DNA of 13,569 bases from CAYONP01 sp964405335 (GTDB lineage: Bacteria; Armatimonadota; UBA10988). The translations under genes and the position numbers were made by a program. The notes beneath the pieces were generated by a model that ran no database searches, had not been told where the DNA came from, and saw only the letters and a list, made by a program, of their open reading frames with translations. Below are positions 5,686-12,918 of this stretch, piece after piece. Where the stretch lies: contig CAYONP010000129.1 in the NCBI GenBank assembly GCA_964405335.1, positions 1 through 13,569 of the forward strand, in the 5' to 3' direction. How positions within the stretch are numbered: the stretch's first letter is position 1; every line of letters begins with the position of its first letter.

Positions 5686-6693
5686 ATGTATCTTACGCGC
5701 GAGAAGGTCGCGGTGATGGGCGCGGCGGGGGCGATCGGCTCGAACCTGGTGCAGATCCTGCTCGACAGCGGCACGGCGAACCGGATTGCGATGTACGATC
5801 CCTTCGCCGCCGGGCTCGAGGGCGCGTACGAGGAGATCTGCCACTGCGCCTTTCCCGAGGCCGCGGTGAGCTGGACCACCGATGCCGCCGAGGCGCTCGA
5901 CGGCGCCGGCTACGTGGTCTCGTCGGGCGGCGCGCCGCGCCGCGAGGGCATGACCCGCGAGGACCTGCTGCGCGGCAACTGCGAGATCGCCGCCGGGCTC
6001 GGCCGCGACATCAAGCAACACGCCCCCGGCTGCCGGTTCGCGGTGGTGATCTTCAACCCGGCCGACATCACCGGCCTGACGGTCCTGGTCCACAGCGGCC
6101 TGCAGCCGGGCCGCGTGTCGACCCTGGCCGCGCTCGATTCGACCCGCCTGCAGACCCGCCTGGCGCAGCATTTCGGGGTGCCACAACACCGCGTCACCGG
6201 CTGCGCCACCTATGGCGGTCACGGCGAGCAGATGGCCGTTTTCCGCGGCGGCACGCGGGTCGACGGCGTGGCGCTGACCGAGCTGCTGCGCGGCGCAACG
6301 GTCAACGGCATCGGCCTGAGCGACGAGCAGTGGGCCGGCATCGTCGCCGACGTGCGCGGCGGCGGGGCGCGGATCATCCAGCTGCGCGGGCGCAGCTCGT
6401 TCCAGTCGCCGGCGCAGCAGACGGTGATGATGCTGCGCGGCTTCCTCGGCGAACGGTACGACTGGCCCTGCGGCTGCTACCTCAATCGCGATCCGTTCCG
6501 GCAGGTGATGATGGCCATGCCCTGCCGGTTCGGCGAGCAGGGCCTGGAGCCGCGCCAGCCCGAGGGCGACGCGGACGACCTGGCCGCCCTGGATGAGTCT
6601 TACCGACACGTGGCGGCGCTGCGCGACCAGGTGATCGAGATGGGCGTGCTGCCGCCGCTCGGTGAGTGGCAGCGGCACAACCCGCATCTGTAG
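5686..6693 (+). CDS. mdh: malate dehydrogenase (lactate/malate dehydrogenase family)
   Basis: This is an NAD-dependent 2-hydroxyacid dehydrogenase, most likely interconverting malate and oxaloacetate in the TCA cycle. The 335 residues begin with a Rossmann fold (GAAGAIG at 12-18, Asp38 for the adenine ribose). Active-site elements are the mobile loop APRREGMTRE with Arg85/Arg86, Asn124 in FNPADITG, Arg154 in DSTRLQTRL and the catalytic His179 in YGGHGEQ. The paired Arg in the loop favours malate over lactate. It is not the common proteobacterial or LDH-like subtype: the loop, the NPADITG motif and the long C terminus (GCYLNRDPFRQVMMAMP) recall a divergent branch I associate with Bacteroidota and relatives. 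The start is set by GGGAGG 6 bases upstream, and the gene has its own promoter. It ends 2 bases from the convergent oxidoreductase gene. Confidence 0.88.
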   Translation: MYLTREKVAVMGAAGAIGSNLVQILLDSGTANRIAMYDPFAAGLEGAYEEICHCAFPEAAVSWTTDAAEALDGAGYVVSSGGAPRREGMTREDLLRGNCEIAAGLGRDIKQHAPGCRFAVVIFNPADITGLTVLVHSGLQPGRVSTLAALDSTRLQTRLAQHFGVPQHRVTGCATYGGHGEQMAVFRGGTRVDGVALTELLRGATVNGIGLSDEQWAGIVADVRGGGARIIQLRGRSSFQSPAQQTVMMLRGFLGERYDWPCGCYLNRDPFRQVMMAMPCRFGEQGLEPRQPEGDADDLAALDESYRHVAALRDQVIEMGVLPPLGEWQRHNPHL

Positions 6694-6695
6694 GC

Positions 6696-7874
6696 TCAGC
6701 CGCTCGGTGCGGCGCCGCGGGTCTGCCCGCCGAGCCGCGTCGAGCTCCCCGGTTGGCCCTCGGGCGGGGTCATGAAGCGGCCGGGGTTGAACGCCCGCAG
6801 GTCGGCCGGCTCGCCGCAGACGGCCGCGGCCAGCCGGGTCGCCGTGGCCGGCGCGGTGGCGAAGCCGTTGCCCTCGTGCCCGACCGCCAGCCACAGGCCG
6901 CGCTCGAGCTGGCCGAGCAGCGGCATGCCATCGGCGGTGGCCGGCCGCAAGCCGGCGACGGCGTGCGACCAGGTCAGGCCCTCGGGCAACTCCACGTAGC
7001 GGCGGGCGTTCTCTTCGACCCGGCACAGGATGCGCGACGGGCGAGAATCGTAGCCGGCCCACTCGCGCGAGCCGCCGAGTTTGATCACGCCGTCAACCGT
7101 CTGCTCGAGGCTGAAGCCGAGGTCGCTGCCGCCCTGCTTGGCCAGGTAATAGTCGGCGCCGAGCAGCAGGTGTTGGTACGACCGCCGGCGCGGCATGGCG
7201 AGCAAGAGCTGCCCGCGCCGCGGGCGGACCAGCGCGGCATGGGTGTGGGGCAGCAACGCCGGCGTCCAGCAGCCGCTGGCGAGCAGCACCACGCCGGCCT
7301 CAAGCACGCCGTAGCGGGTTCTCACCCCGCTCACGCGACGGATGTCACGGAGCAGCTCAATCACCACCTGCTGCTCCCGAATCTCGACCGAGAGCCGGGC
7401 GAGGGCGTCGCGGTAGGCGGTCAGCAGCCGCCGCGGATCGACCTGCAGGTCACCGACGGCATAGAGCGCGCCGCGGACCGACTCGCGGCAGAGCGGCTCG
7501 AGTTCGCGCACCGCGGTGGCATCGATCCACTCCCACGGCCGCGGCTGCTCGGTCGTGCCGCGGCGGTCCTGCAGCACGGCGGCTTCCTCGTCGCCGGCGG
7601 CCAGCATGAGACAGCCGCAGGTGCGCCGGCCGAGGTCGGCGCCGAGCTCCTCGCCCAGGGTGTGGTAGCGCACCTGGCTCTCGCGCACCAGTTGCGCCGT
7701 GGCGCCGTTGACCTGCGACAGCCGCGCGCAGAACCCGCCGCCGACACTGGAACAGCCCGAGCCGGTGCGGCCGCGCTCGAGGATCAGCACCCGCTGCCCG
7801 CGGCGCGCCAGCTCATAGGCCGCCGCCAGGCCGATGATGCCGCCGCCGACCACGATGGTGTCGGGCGTGGCCAC
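6696..7874 (-). CDS. DAO-family FAD-dependent oxidoreductase
   Basis: This 392-residue flavoprotein is related to glycine/sarcosine oxidases and D-amino-acid dehydrogenases, which oxidise a secondary or D-amine to an imine. The N-terminal dinucleotide-binding motif is VVGGGIIGLAAAYELARRG (8-26), followed by a ribose-binding Glu at 33. The C-terminal FAD-contacting segment AGLRPATADGMPLLG (307-321) and VGHEGNGFATAP (331-342) are typical of the DAO fold. The last 25 residues (Pro/Gly/Ser-rich) look like a disordered tail. The substrate cannot be assigned. The GTG start (7874-7872) lies 1 base after the stop of the upstream sugar epimerase gene (TGA-G-GTG), so the two are translationally coupled. 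The 3' end is 2 bases from the convergent mdh-like gene. Residues Cys84-Cys88 are not in a recognised metal motif. Confidence 0.85.
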   Translation of the reverse strand: MATPDTIVVGGGIIGLAAAYELARRGQRVLILERGRTGSGCSSVGGGFCARLSQVNGATAQLVRESQVRYHTLGEELGADLGRRTCGCLMLAAGDEEAAVLQDRRGTTEQPRPWEWIDATAVRELEPLCRESVRGALYAVGDLQVDPRRLLTAYRDALARLSVEIREQQVVIELLRDIRRVSGVRTRYGVLEAGVVLLASGCWTPALLPHTHAALVRPRRGQLLLAMPRRRSYQHLLLGADYYLAKQGGSDLGFSLEQTVDGVIKLGGSREWAGYDSRPSRILCRVEENARRYVELPEGLTWSHAVAGLRPATADGMPLLGQLERGLWLAVGHEGNGFATAPATATRLAAAVCGEPADLRAFNPGRFMTPPEGQPGSSTRLGGQTRGAAPSG

Positions 7875-7875
7875 C

Positions 7876-8847
7876 TCAGACCGCCGCCATCTGCGCGCGG
7901 GTCCACTCGAGGGTCCGCCGCAGGCCCTCCTCGAGGGTCACCTCGGGCCGCCAACCGAGCCGCTCGGCGGCCCGCTCGCTGGCCAGCACCTGGCGGTCGA
8001 TCTCGCCCGTGGCGGTGCCCAGGATCTCGGGCTCCAGGTCGGCTCCGGCGACCTCGATCATCGTCCGCACCAGGTGGAGCACGCTGACCTCGCGACCGGT
8101 GCCGAAGTTGAACGCCTCGCCGCGCACGCGGGGCGCCGCCTCGGCCAGGGTCAGATAGGCCGTCACCGCGTCGTCGATGTAGAGATAGTCGCGGGTCGGC
8201 GTGCCGTCGCTCCGGATTTGCGGCCGCTCGCCGCGCACCACCGCGCGGCAGAGCTCGGGCACCAGGCGCGAGGCGTGCAGGTCGGCCGGGCCGTAGAGGT
8301 TGGCGCAGCGGGCCACCGCCACGGGCAGCTCGAACGCCTCGCCATACATCCGCGCCAGCACATCGCAACAGACCTTCGAGGCGTCGTAGGGACCGAGCCC
8401 GTTGAGCGGCGAATCCTCGCGATAGGGCAGCTCCGGCTGCCGGCCATAGGCCTTGTCACTCGAGGCGACGGCAATCCGCTCGACGCTCGGCGCCCGCCGG
8501 CAGGCTTCATAGAGCAGGTAGCTGCCGCGGACGTTGGCCTCGAGCGTCGGCAGCGGTCCCCGCGCCGCCACGCCGACAATCGCCTGCGCGGCGAGGTGGA
8601 ACACCGTGTCGATCTGGTAGCTGGCCAGCACGCGCTCGAGCAGGTCGAACTCGGTCACGCTGCCGTAGACGCGGGTCACCCGCTCGACGCCGAGCAGCTC
8701 CATCGCGGTGGTCGGCCGCTGGTCGAGCAGCAGGGCCACCACCTCGGCGCCGCGCCGTTCCAGCGCCGCGACCAGATGCCCGCCGACAAACCCGCCGGCG
8801 CCGGTGACCAAGACCCGCCTGCCCGACCACCTATTCGGCATGATCAT
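7876..8847 (-). CDS. NAD-dependent epimerase/dehydratase (NDP-sugar, extended SDR)
   Basis: This 323-residue extended short-chain dehydrogenase acts on a nucleotide sugar. The NAD-binding motif is GAGGFVG at 16-22. NNAG-like HLAAQ is at 84-88. The catalytic residues are Ser129/Ser130-Asp131-Lys132 (VASSDKAYG) and the Tyr154-x3-Lys158 pair (YDASK). The SSDKAYG pattern and the DYLYIDDAV segment resemble CDP-glucose or GDP-mannose 4,6-dehydratases more than UDP-glucose 4-epimerases, so a 4,6-dehydratase is my preferred reading, but the substrate is open. The start could be Met1 (8847) or Met3 (8841); neither has a clear ribosome site. It is the first gene of a two-gene unit with the FAD oxidoreductase 1 base downstream. 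A role in envelope or secondary-metabolite sugar formation is inferred. Confidence 0.88.
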   Translation of the reverse strand: MIMPNRWSGRRVLVTGAGGFVGGHLVAALERRGAEVVALLLDQRPTTAMELLGVERVTRVYGSVTEFDLLERVLASYQIDTVFHLAAQAIVGVAARGPLPTLEANVRGSYLLYEACRRAPSVERIAVASSDKAYGRQPELPYREDSPLNGLGPYDASKVCCDVLARMYGEAFELPVAVARCANLYGPADLHASRLVPELCRAVVRGERPQIRSDGTPTRDYLYIDDAVTAYLTLAEAAPRVRGEAFNFGTGREVSVLHLVRTMIEVAGADLEPEILGTATGEIDRQVLASERAAERLGWRPEVTLEEGLRRTLEWTRAQMAAV

Positions 8848-8923
8848 CCCGGCGCGGCGATTGGCCCACAGCGTGCGGAGTCCTTGCCGGCGGCGCTGAG
8901 TGGTTCAATGTCCCGGACCATCG

Positions 8924-8987
8924 TCAGGGGCCGCTGGGCTGCCAGCTCCGTCGACCGCGCACCAATGGGCCGCGCAGCGGCCCCTAC
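8924..8987. repeat. REP pair A (inverted, REPIN-like), family 1
   Basis: The right member (8967-8987, minus orientation) has arms GGGCCGC (8967-8973) and GCGGCCC (8977-8983), a 3-base loop and the head GTAG (CTAC 8984-8987 on plus). The left member (8924-8944, plus orientation) is degenerate: it keeps GGGCCGC after TCAG, but its second arm is GCTGCCA. Opposite orientation at short spacing is the layout called REPIN. Confidence 0.7.
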
Positions 8988-9066
8988 GGCCGGCAGCAAG
9001 GAGGTGTCGGAACCAAAGCGAAACGACCACTCCGGATCGGGCTGATCCGCCGTCAGGTTCAGCGCT

Positions 9067-9555
9067 ATGGGGCCATGCAAAGAGATGACTGAGTCGAACG
9101 CCGACCGGAACTGTCCGATTGTCATCTGGGATGGGCTGTTCTCCATCCCCGTGCCGGAGCACTGGACGACTGACGAGGATGAGTCCATCTCCCTCTATGA
9201 TCCGGTGAACGGGGTGGGAGCCGTGACCATCTCTGTCTACCGTCGGCAGGCCGGACCCTCGCCGACCGCCGACGAGGCGTTGCGCTTACTCAGGCAGTTC
9301 GCCAAAGGGCATGGCATCCGGCTGGACCGGGCGAGCGTTGAGGCGAAGGCGGGCAGGCCAGGAACATCCGCCCACGCGCAAGGCATCCAGCGCAAACATC
9401 GGAGCTTCTGGGAGATATGGCAGTTCGTCAGGTGCCAGACACTCGTCTTGATGACCTACAATTGCGACCTGGACGCGCGCGATGTCGACGAATGGTACCG
9501 AGCGCTGCTCACGGGTAGTTTTGCCTGGGACGGTGCTGCAGGGCAGGAGTCGTAG
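9067..9555 (+). CDS. small hypothetical protein, DUF3805-like
   Basis: This soluble protein of 162 residues has no signal peptide or membrane segment. The N-terminal part (IVIWDGLFSIPVPEHWTTDE, then SLYDPVNGVGAVTISVYRR at 43-60) matches my recollection of small DUF3805/DUF1795-like proteins, in which a phrase like F-x-IPVPE-x-W is followed by a strand with G-x-GA-x-x-IS. A second half with WEIWQF and LVLMTYNC fits an alpha/beta sandwich. The function is unknown. The start could be ATG 9067 (AGG 9 bases upstream) or ATG 9085. Codon use is less GC-biased than in the neighbours, and the gene sits between two inverted REP pairs, so acquisition or movement is possible. Its stop TAG lies inside the GTAG head of the downstream REP. 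Confidence 0.75.
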   Translation: MGPCKEMTESNADRNCPIVIWDGLFSIPVPEHWTTDEDESISLYDPVNGVGAVTISVYRRQAGPSPTADEALRLLRQFAKGHGIRLDRASVEAKAGRPGTSAHAQGIQRKHRSFWEIWQFVRCQTLVLMTYNCDLDARDVDEWYRALLTGSFAWDGAAGQES

Positions 9556-9659
9556 GGGCCGCTGTGCGGCCCATCCGGAGGGCCACCGGTCAGCGCGCAA
9601 GCCGAGGTTCGTCCACCGGACAGGAGCCTGCAGTCACCGGGCCGCGGAGCGGCCCCTAC
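9552..9659. repeat. REP pair B (inverted, REPIN-like), family 1
   Basis: The left member (9552-9572, plus) has head GTAG (9552-9555), arm GGGCCGC, loop TGT and arm GCGGCCC. The right member (9639-9659, minus) has perfect GGGCCGC/GCGGCCC arms with a 3-base loop and the head as CTAC at 9656-9659. The spacing between them is 66 bases. The pair is convergent and matches pair A, on the other side of the small gene. The left member overlaps that gene's stop codon. Confidence 0.85.
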
Positions 9660-9715
9660 GGCTCCCAGCACCCCCGGCCGGACGTGCTCGTGGGGTCTGC
9701 GTCAGATCCGGTGGA

Positions 9716-9801
9716 GCCACGGGTTGAAACCCGTGGCTGGTAGAGCGAAACCCGTCCTTCGGGCGGGTTTGGCTTTGGAAGACCCGCACTTCAGTGCGGG
9801 T
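9716..9801. repeat. three different tandem hairpins
   Basis: Three back-to-back palindromes lie here. The first is GCCACGGGTT/AACCCGTGGC (9716-9725/9728-9737). The second is AAACCCGTCC/GGGCGGGTTT (9748-9757/9761-9770, one G-U). The third is ACCCGCACT/AGTGCGGGT (9782-9790/9793-9801). They share CCCG-type arms but not sequence. None has a clear T-run on plus, so simple termination is unlikely. The rest of 9556-9884 holds REP pair B and the next promoter, with no gene. Confidence 0.75.
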
Positions 9802-9848
9802 TCGCCACGCGGCCACCTACCCTGAAGCACACCCGCTCGTGCCGCGCG

Positions 9849-9877
9849 TTGACTCCGCCGCCGACCCGCCGTATGCT
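9849..9877 (+). promoter_or_regulatory. promoter of the PAP2-GT39-DUF1854 operon
   Basis: TTGACT (9849-9854; 5/6), a 17-base spacer and TATGCT (9872-9877; 4/6) fit sigma70. The predicted transcription start, about 9884-9885, coincides with ATG 9885. This explains the absence of a ribosome site and argues for a leaderless mRNA. Confidence 0.5.
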
Positions 9878-9884
9878 GACCGCC

Positions 9885-10502
9885 ATGCCCCAGCGCGCGC
9901 GGGTCGCGGGCCGGGCCCGTCTTGGGCTCGCGCTGGCTCTCATCGCGGCCGCGGGCGCCGCTGACTGCCTCTATGTCGTCCCGCTCGTCACGCATCCCGG
10001 ACTGCTCGGCCAGCCCGCCTGGCTGACCGGCTTCGCGCGCTGGGCCGGCGACGGCGCCGTGCTCCTGCTCATCGCGCTGCTGCTCTATGTCGGGGGGCTC
10101 GGCTGCCGCCGACTCGAGCGGGCCGGCGTCTGGGTCGTCTGGACCGTCGCCCTGACCGGCTTCTGGGCGCAGGCACTGAAGCACCTGATCGGCCGGCCGC
10201 GACCGCGCGTCTTTGCCACCGACGCTGCCTGGCTGCCGGTCGGGCCGACCTTCGCCAAGTCCATCGACGCCCTGCCGTCGGGCCACGCCATGGGCGCCTT
10301 TGCCGTGGCGACGCTGCTCGCCGCCGTTTTGCCGCGCGGCGCGGCGGTCTGGTACGCGCTGGCCACGCTGATTGCGCTCGGCCGTGTGGTCGGGGGCAGC
10401 CACTGGGCCACGGATGTGCTCGCCGGCGGTTACCTCGGCTGTCTGATCGGCGCCTATACCGCCGAGCGCTGGCGCGCGGAGCTGGCCGATGCGGTGGCGT
10501 GA
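9885..10502 (+). CDS. PAP2-superfamily lipid phosphatase
   Basis: This 205-residue inner-membrane phosphatase belongs to the PAP2 family, which dephosphorylates lipid phosphates such as undecaprenyl diphosphate, phosphatidylglycerophosphate or lipid A. The three phosphatase motifs are visible: KHLIGRPRP (KX6RP; Lys99, Arg106), PSGH (131-134, His134) and GRVVGGSHWATD, with Arg167, nucleophilic His173 and Asp177; the usual Ser before Arg167 is Gly. About five hydrophobic segments are present (12-34, 53-74, 81-98, 135-150, 156-172, with another near 178-192). I chose ATG 9885 because ATG 9873 lies inside the predicted -10. It overlaps the glycosyltransferase gene by 14 bases. The context suggests undecaprenyl or lipid A metabolism, and the exact lipid is not readable. 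Confidence 0.9.
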   Translation: MPQRARVAGRARLGLALALIAAAGAADCLYVVPLVTHPGLLGQPAWLTGFARWAGDGAVLLLIALLLYVGGLGCRRLERAGVWVVWTVALTGFWAQALKHLIGRPRPRVFATDAAWLPVGPTFAKSIDALPSGHAMGAFAVATLLAAVLPRGAAVWYALATLIALGRVVGGSHWATDVLAGGYLGCLIGAYTAERWRAELADAVA

Positions 10503-12201
10503 CTGGCGGCTCGAGCTCCTGCTCTGCGCGGGCATTCTCGCGTTCAACCTGACCCGCCTGGGCTACTTCGGCCTGACCGACGTCGACGAGGCGATCTTCG
10601 CCGAATGCACGCGCGAGATGCTGGTCAGCGGAGACTATGTCACCCCGCGCTACAACACCGACTTCCGCTGGGACAAGCCGCCGCTGACCTACTGGGGCAT
10701 GAGCCTGACCATGCGCCTGTTCGGCACCACGCCGTTCGGCGCGCGGGCCTGGTCGGCTGCCGTCGGCGCGGCCGCCTGCCTGATGCTGATGGTCTTCGGC
10801 CGCCTGCTGTTCGACCGCCGCAGCGGACTCTGTGCCGGCGCGCTGCTGGCCTTCTGCCTGCACGGCTTTGCCCTCTCGCACTTCTGCATCGCCGACATGA
10901 CGCTGACCGCCTTGATGGCCGCCGGCTGGCTCTGCCTGCTGGTCGCCACCGAAACGCGGCGGGCCGGCTGGTTTGTCGCGGCCGGAGTCGCGCTCGGGCT
11001 GGCGACCCTGACCAAGGGCCCGGTGGCGGTCGTGCTGCCAGGCTTCAGTTGGCTCGTCTGGCTGCTCTGGCAGCGGCGCGGCCGGCTGCTTGCCGCGCCC
11101 GAGTTCTGGCTCGGCCCGCTGGCCTGCCTGCTGGTCATCGCGCCCTGGTGCCTGGCCATCTATCTGCGCCACGGCGACGCCTTCTTCGCCGAGTTCATCG
11201 GCAAGCACAATGTCGCGCGGCTGAAGGCCCCCAACTCCGGCCACAGCGGGCCGATCTGGACCTATCTCGTGATCGTCGCCGGCGGGCTGCTGCCCTGGAC
11301 CGGGTTCGTCGCCGCCGGCCTGGTCGACGCCTGGCGACGCCGCGCCGACGGCGCCGCGGGCCGCGCCGCGATGCTGCTGCTGCTCGGCGCGGCGACGGTC
11401 ATTGGCCTGTTCTCGTTCAGCGGCACCAAGCTGCCGAACTACGTCGCCCCGGCCTATCCGCTGCTCGCCCTGCTGGGCGGCCGCGTCGCCGCCGAGGCCT
11501 CGGCCACGCCGGGCCGACGACCGTGGGGCCTGCTCTGGTTCCTGAACCTCGGCGGACTGGTGCTGCTCGGCTGCGGGCTGCTCGCCGCCGGCTGGATCAT
11601 CGCCCTGCCGGCGGTGGCCGGGGTGATCGAACGCCAGGTCGGCGCACCGCTCGAGCTGGGCGGCGGCCCGGCGTTGGCGGGGGCGGTCATCCTGCTCGGC
11701 GTCGTGGTGCCGCCGCTGCTCTGGCGGCGCGGCCGACCGACCGAGGCGGTCATCGCCACCGCCGGCCTGGGCGCGGTGGCGCCGCTGCTGGTCTGGCTGA
11801 CCGCCGGGCCGCTGCTCTATCGCTACCAGCAGGGCACGGTGCGGGTGATGGGGCTGATCGCCGCGCGGCAGACCGACTCGCTCGACGAGTTCGCGACGCT
11901 CAACGTGCACCTGCCCAGCGTGCCGTGGACGACGCACCGGTTCATCACCCGCGCCACGGCCGACCCGGCCGATGCGGGCGCGGCATGGTACTGGCTCCGG
12001 CGCTTCGAATCGAGCCGCCCCCTGTTTCTGATCACGCGGCCGAGCCGCATCGGGGACCTTCTCGCCTTCGAGTCCTGCTATGATTGGGGTGCGCGTGAGG
12101 GCTGGGCGCTGTTCAGCAACCGCCCGCCGCCGGCCGGCTGGCGGCTGCCGCCGTCGCCAAGGACGGAGGCCGAAGCGCGCGCGCTGGAGACCTGGCGGTG
12201 A
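10489..12201 (+). CDS. ArnT-like glycosyltransferase (GT39/PMT_2)
   Basis: This 570-residue polytopic inner-membrane protein belongs to the GT-C dolichyl/undecaprenyl-phosphate-sugar transferases. The first periplasmic loop carries TDVDEAIFAECTREMLVSGD, with the Asp33-Glu34 pair typical of the catalytic site, then WDKPPLTYWG (61-70). About eleven or twelve hydrophobic segments follow, with SGTKLPNYVAPAYP at 311-324, the motif shared with ArnT (aminoarabinose transferase for lipid A). A periplasmic C-terminal region of about 110 residues follows the last helix. Family knowledge: the sugar comes from undecaprenyl phosphate and is moved to lipid A, a protein or another acceptor; the acceptor is unknown here. 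The ATG lies within the end of the PAP2 gene, and the stop overlaps the next gene in GTGA, giving a tightly coupled three-gene operon. Confidence 0.92.
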   Translation: MRWRDWRLELLLCAGILAFNLTRLGYFGLTDVDEAIFAECTREMLVSGDYVTPRYNTDFRWDKPPLTYWGMSLTMRLFGTTPFGARAWSAAVGAAACLMLMVFGRLLFDRRSGLCAGALLAFCLHGFALSHFCIADMTLTALMAAGWLCLLVATETRRAGWFVAAGVALGLATLTKGPVAVVLPGFSWLVWLLWQRRGRLLAAPEFWLGPLACLLVIAPWCLAIYLRHGDAFFAEFIGKHNVARLKAPNSGHSGPIWTYLVIVAGGLLPWTGFVAAGLVDAWRRRADGAAGRAAMLLLLGAATVIGLFSFSGTKLPNYVAPAYPLLALLGGRVAAEASATPGRRPWGLLWFLNLGGLVLLGCGLLAAGWIIALPAVAGVIERQVGAPLELGGGPALAGAVILLGVVVPPLLWRRGRPTEAVIATAGLGAVAPLLVWLTAGPLLYRYQQGTVRVMGLIAARQTDSLDEFATLNVHLPSVPWTTHRFITRATADPADAGAAWYWLRRFESSRPLFLITRPSRIGDLLAFESCYDWGAREGWALFSNRPPPAGWRLPPSPRTEAEARALETWR

Positions 12202-12731
12202 GTGACGAGACGTTGGCTGCGAGCCTGGCGGGCGGCCCGGACGGACACGGCGTGCGGTTCCTCGACCCCACCGAGCTGACCTTTCTGCGTTCGCCCGGCG
12301 GGGTGCTGCGCCTGACCGTGCCAGACCGCAGCTATCGCCAAGTGACCGTCACCTGCACGCAGCCGCTGAGCGCGCCGCAAGAGTACCTGAGCCTTGCTTC
12401 GGGCGAGGAGGAGATTGGCATCATCCGGCGGCTCGGCGACCTGTCGGCCGAGCAGCAGGAGTTGGTTCGCGCCGAGCTGGACCGGCGCTACTTCCAGCCG
12501 GTGATCGAGAAGGTCGTGTCGGTGACCGACAACTTGGGTGCCTATCACTGGGAGGTAGTGACCGACCGCGGGCCGATCGAGTTCGAGGCGCAGCACCCAC
12601 GCCACAGCGTGATGCGGGTCGAGGACGGCCGCTGGCTGATCCGCGCGGCCGACCAGAACCGCTATGAGATTCGCAATCTCAGCGCCATGGACCGCCGCAG
12701 CCAGAAGATCCTCGCCGAGGTGCTGATCTAG
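12198..12731 (+). CDS. DUF1854-family protein
   Basis: This 177-residue soluble protein has no signal peptide or membrane segment. The order of conserved phrases fits DUF1854: an N-terminal LTFLRSPGGVLRLTVPDRSY (27-46), then VTCTQPLSAPQEYLSL, then EEEIGIIRRLGDLSAEQQELV, then DRRYFQPVIEKVVSV, then a C-terminal beta part WEVVTDRGPIEFE, WLIRAADQNRYEI and a final helix starting LSAMDRRSQKIL. The biochemical role is unknown; I recall members next to ABC exporters in other bacteria. Here the GTG start overlaps the GT39 stop (GTGA), so it is made together with the membrane glycosyltransferase and the PAP2 phosphatase and may be an accessory of that system. Its stop TAG is followed directly by a REP-like sequence. 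Confidence 0.8.
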   Translation: MSDETLAASLAGGPDGHGVRFLDPTELTFLRSPGGVLRLTVPDRSYRQVTVTCTQPLSAPQEYLSLASGEEEIGIIRRLGDLSAEQQELVRAELDRRYFQPVIEKVVSVTDNLGAYHWEVVTDRGPIEFEAQHPRHSVMRVEDGRWLIRAADQNRYEIRNLSAMDRRSQKILAEVLI

Positions 12732-12846
12732 CGCGCGCGCCGACTGGCCAACGAACACGCCGCGCCCCCACCGTAGCGGCGCGCTGCGCGCGCCGACCTG
12801 ACCACGACCACGCCCGCACCGTAGCGGCGCGCTGCGCGCGCCGACC
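12729..12846 (+). repeat. left REP array, family 2 (three units)
   Basis: Two identical 28-bp units (12771-12798 and 12819-12846) consist of CC-GTAG-C, arm GGCGCGC, loop TGC, arm GCGCGCC, then GACC. They repeat with a 48-base period, separated by the 20-base spacer 12799-12818. A degenerate unit at 12729-12745 keeps TAGCGCGCGCGCCGAC and starts at the DUF1854 stop codon. A further remnant, CCGTGGCGCGCCGAC, is at 12875-12889. The rest of 12847-12918 shows nothing else. Confidence 0.85.
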
Positions 12847-12918
12847 GGCCAACCCAGACGCTGGCCCAACCGAACCGTGGCGCGCCGACGACCTCGTCGT
12901 CCTCAACACCACGGTACC

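Noticed and set aside
6690..6700. bidirectional terminator between the mdh-like and oxidoreductase genes
   Set aside because: The stop codons are 2 bases apart, and no convincing hairpin plus T-run is visible around them.
5656..7062. 468-codon minus-strand open frame
   Set aside because: It is antisense to the mdh-like gene and crosses into the oxidoreductase gene in another frame. It is Arg/Gly/Ala-rich without motifs.
6666..8087. 473-codon plus-strand open frame
   Set aside because: It is antisense to the oxidoreductase and epimerase genes, whose catalytic motifs are unambiguous.
9873..9875. ATG as start of the PAP2 gene
   Set aside because: It lies inside the predicted -10 box (9872-9877), so it would not be transcribed from that promoter. 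ATG 9885 fits better.
10069..11937. 622-codon minus-strand and 492-codon plus-strand open frames over the GT39 gene
   Set aside because: Both are shadows. The GT39 frame has clear family motifs and membrane segments, while these have Gln/Arg-rich repetitive translations.
12771..12846. CRISPR array
   Set aside because: There are only two exact repeats with a 20-base spacer. The repeats are GTAG-headed hairpins recurring inverted beyond a RAYT gene, and no cas genes are present.
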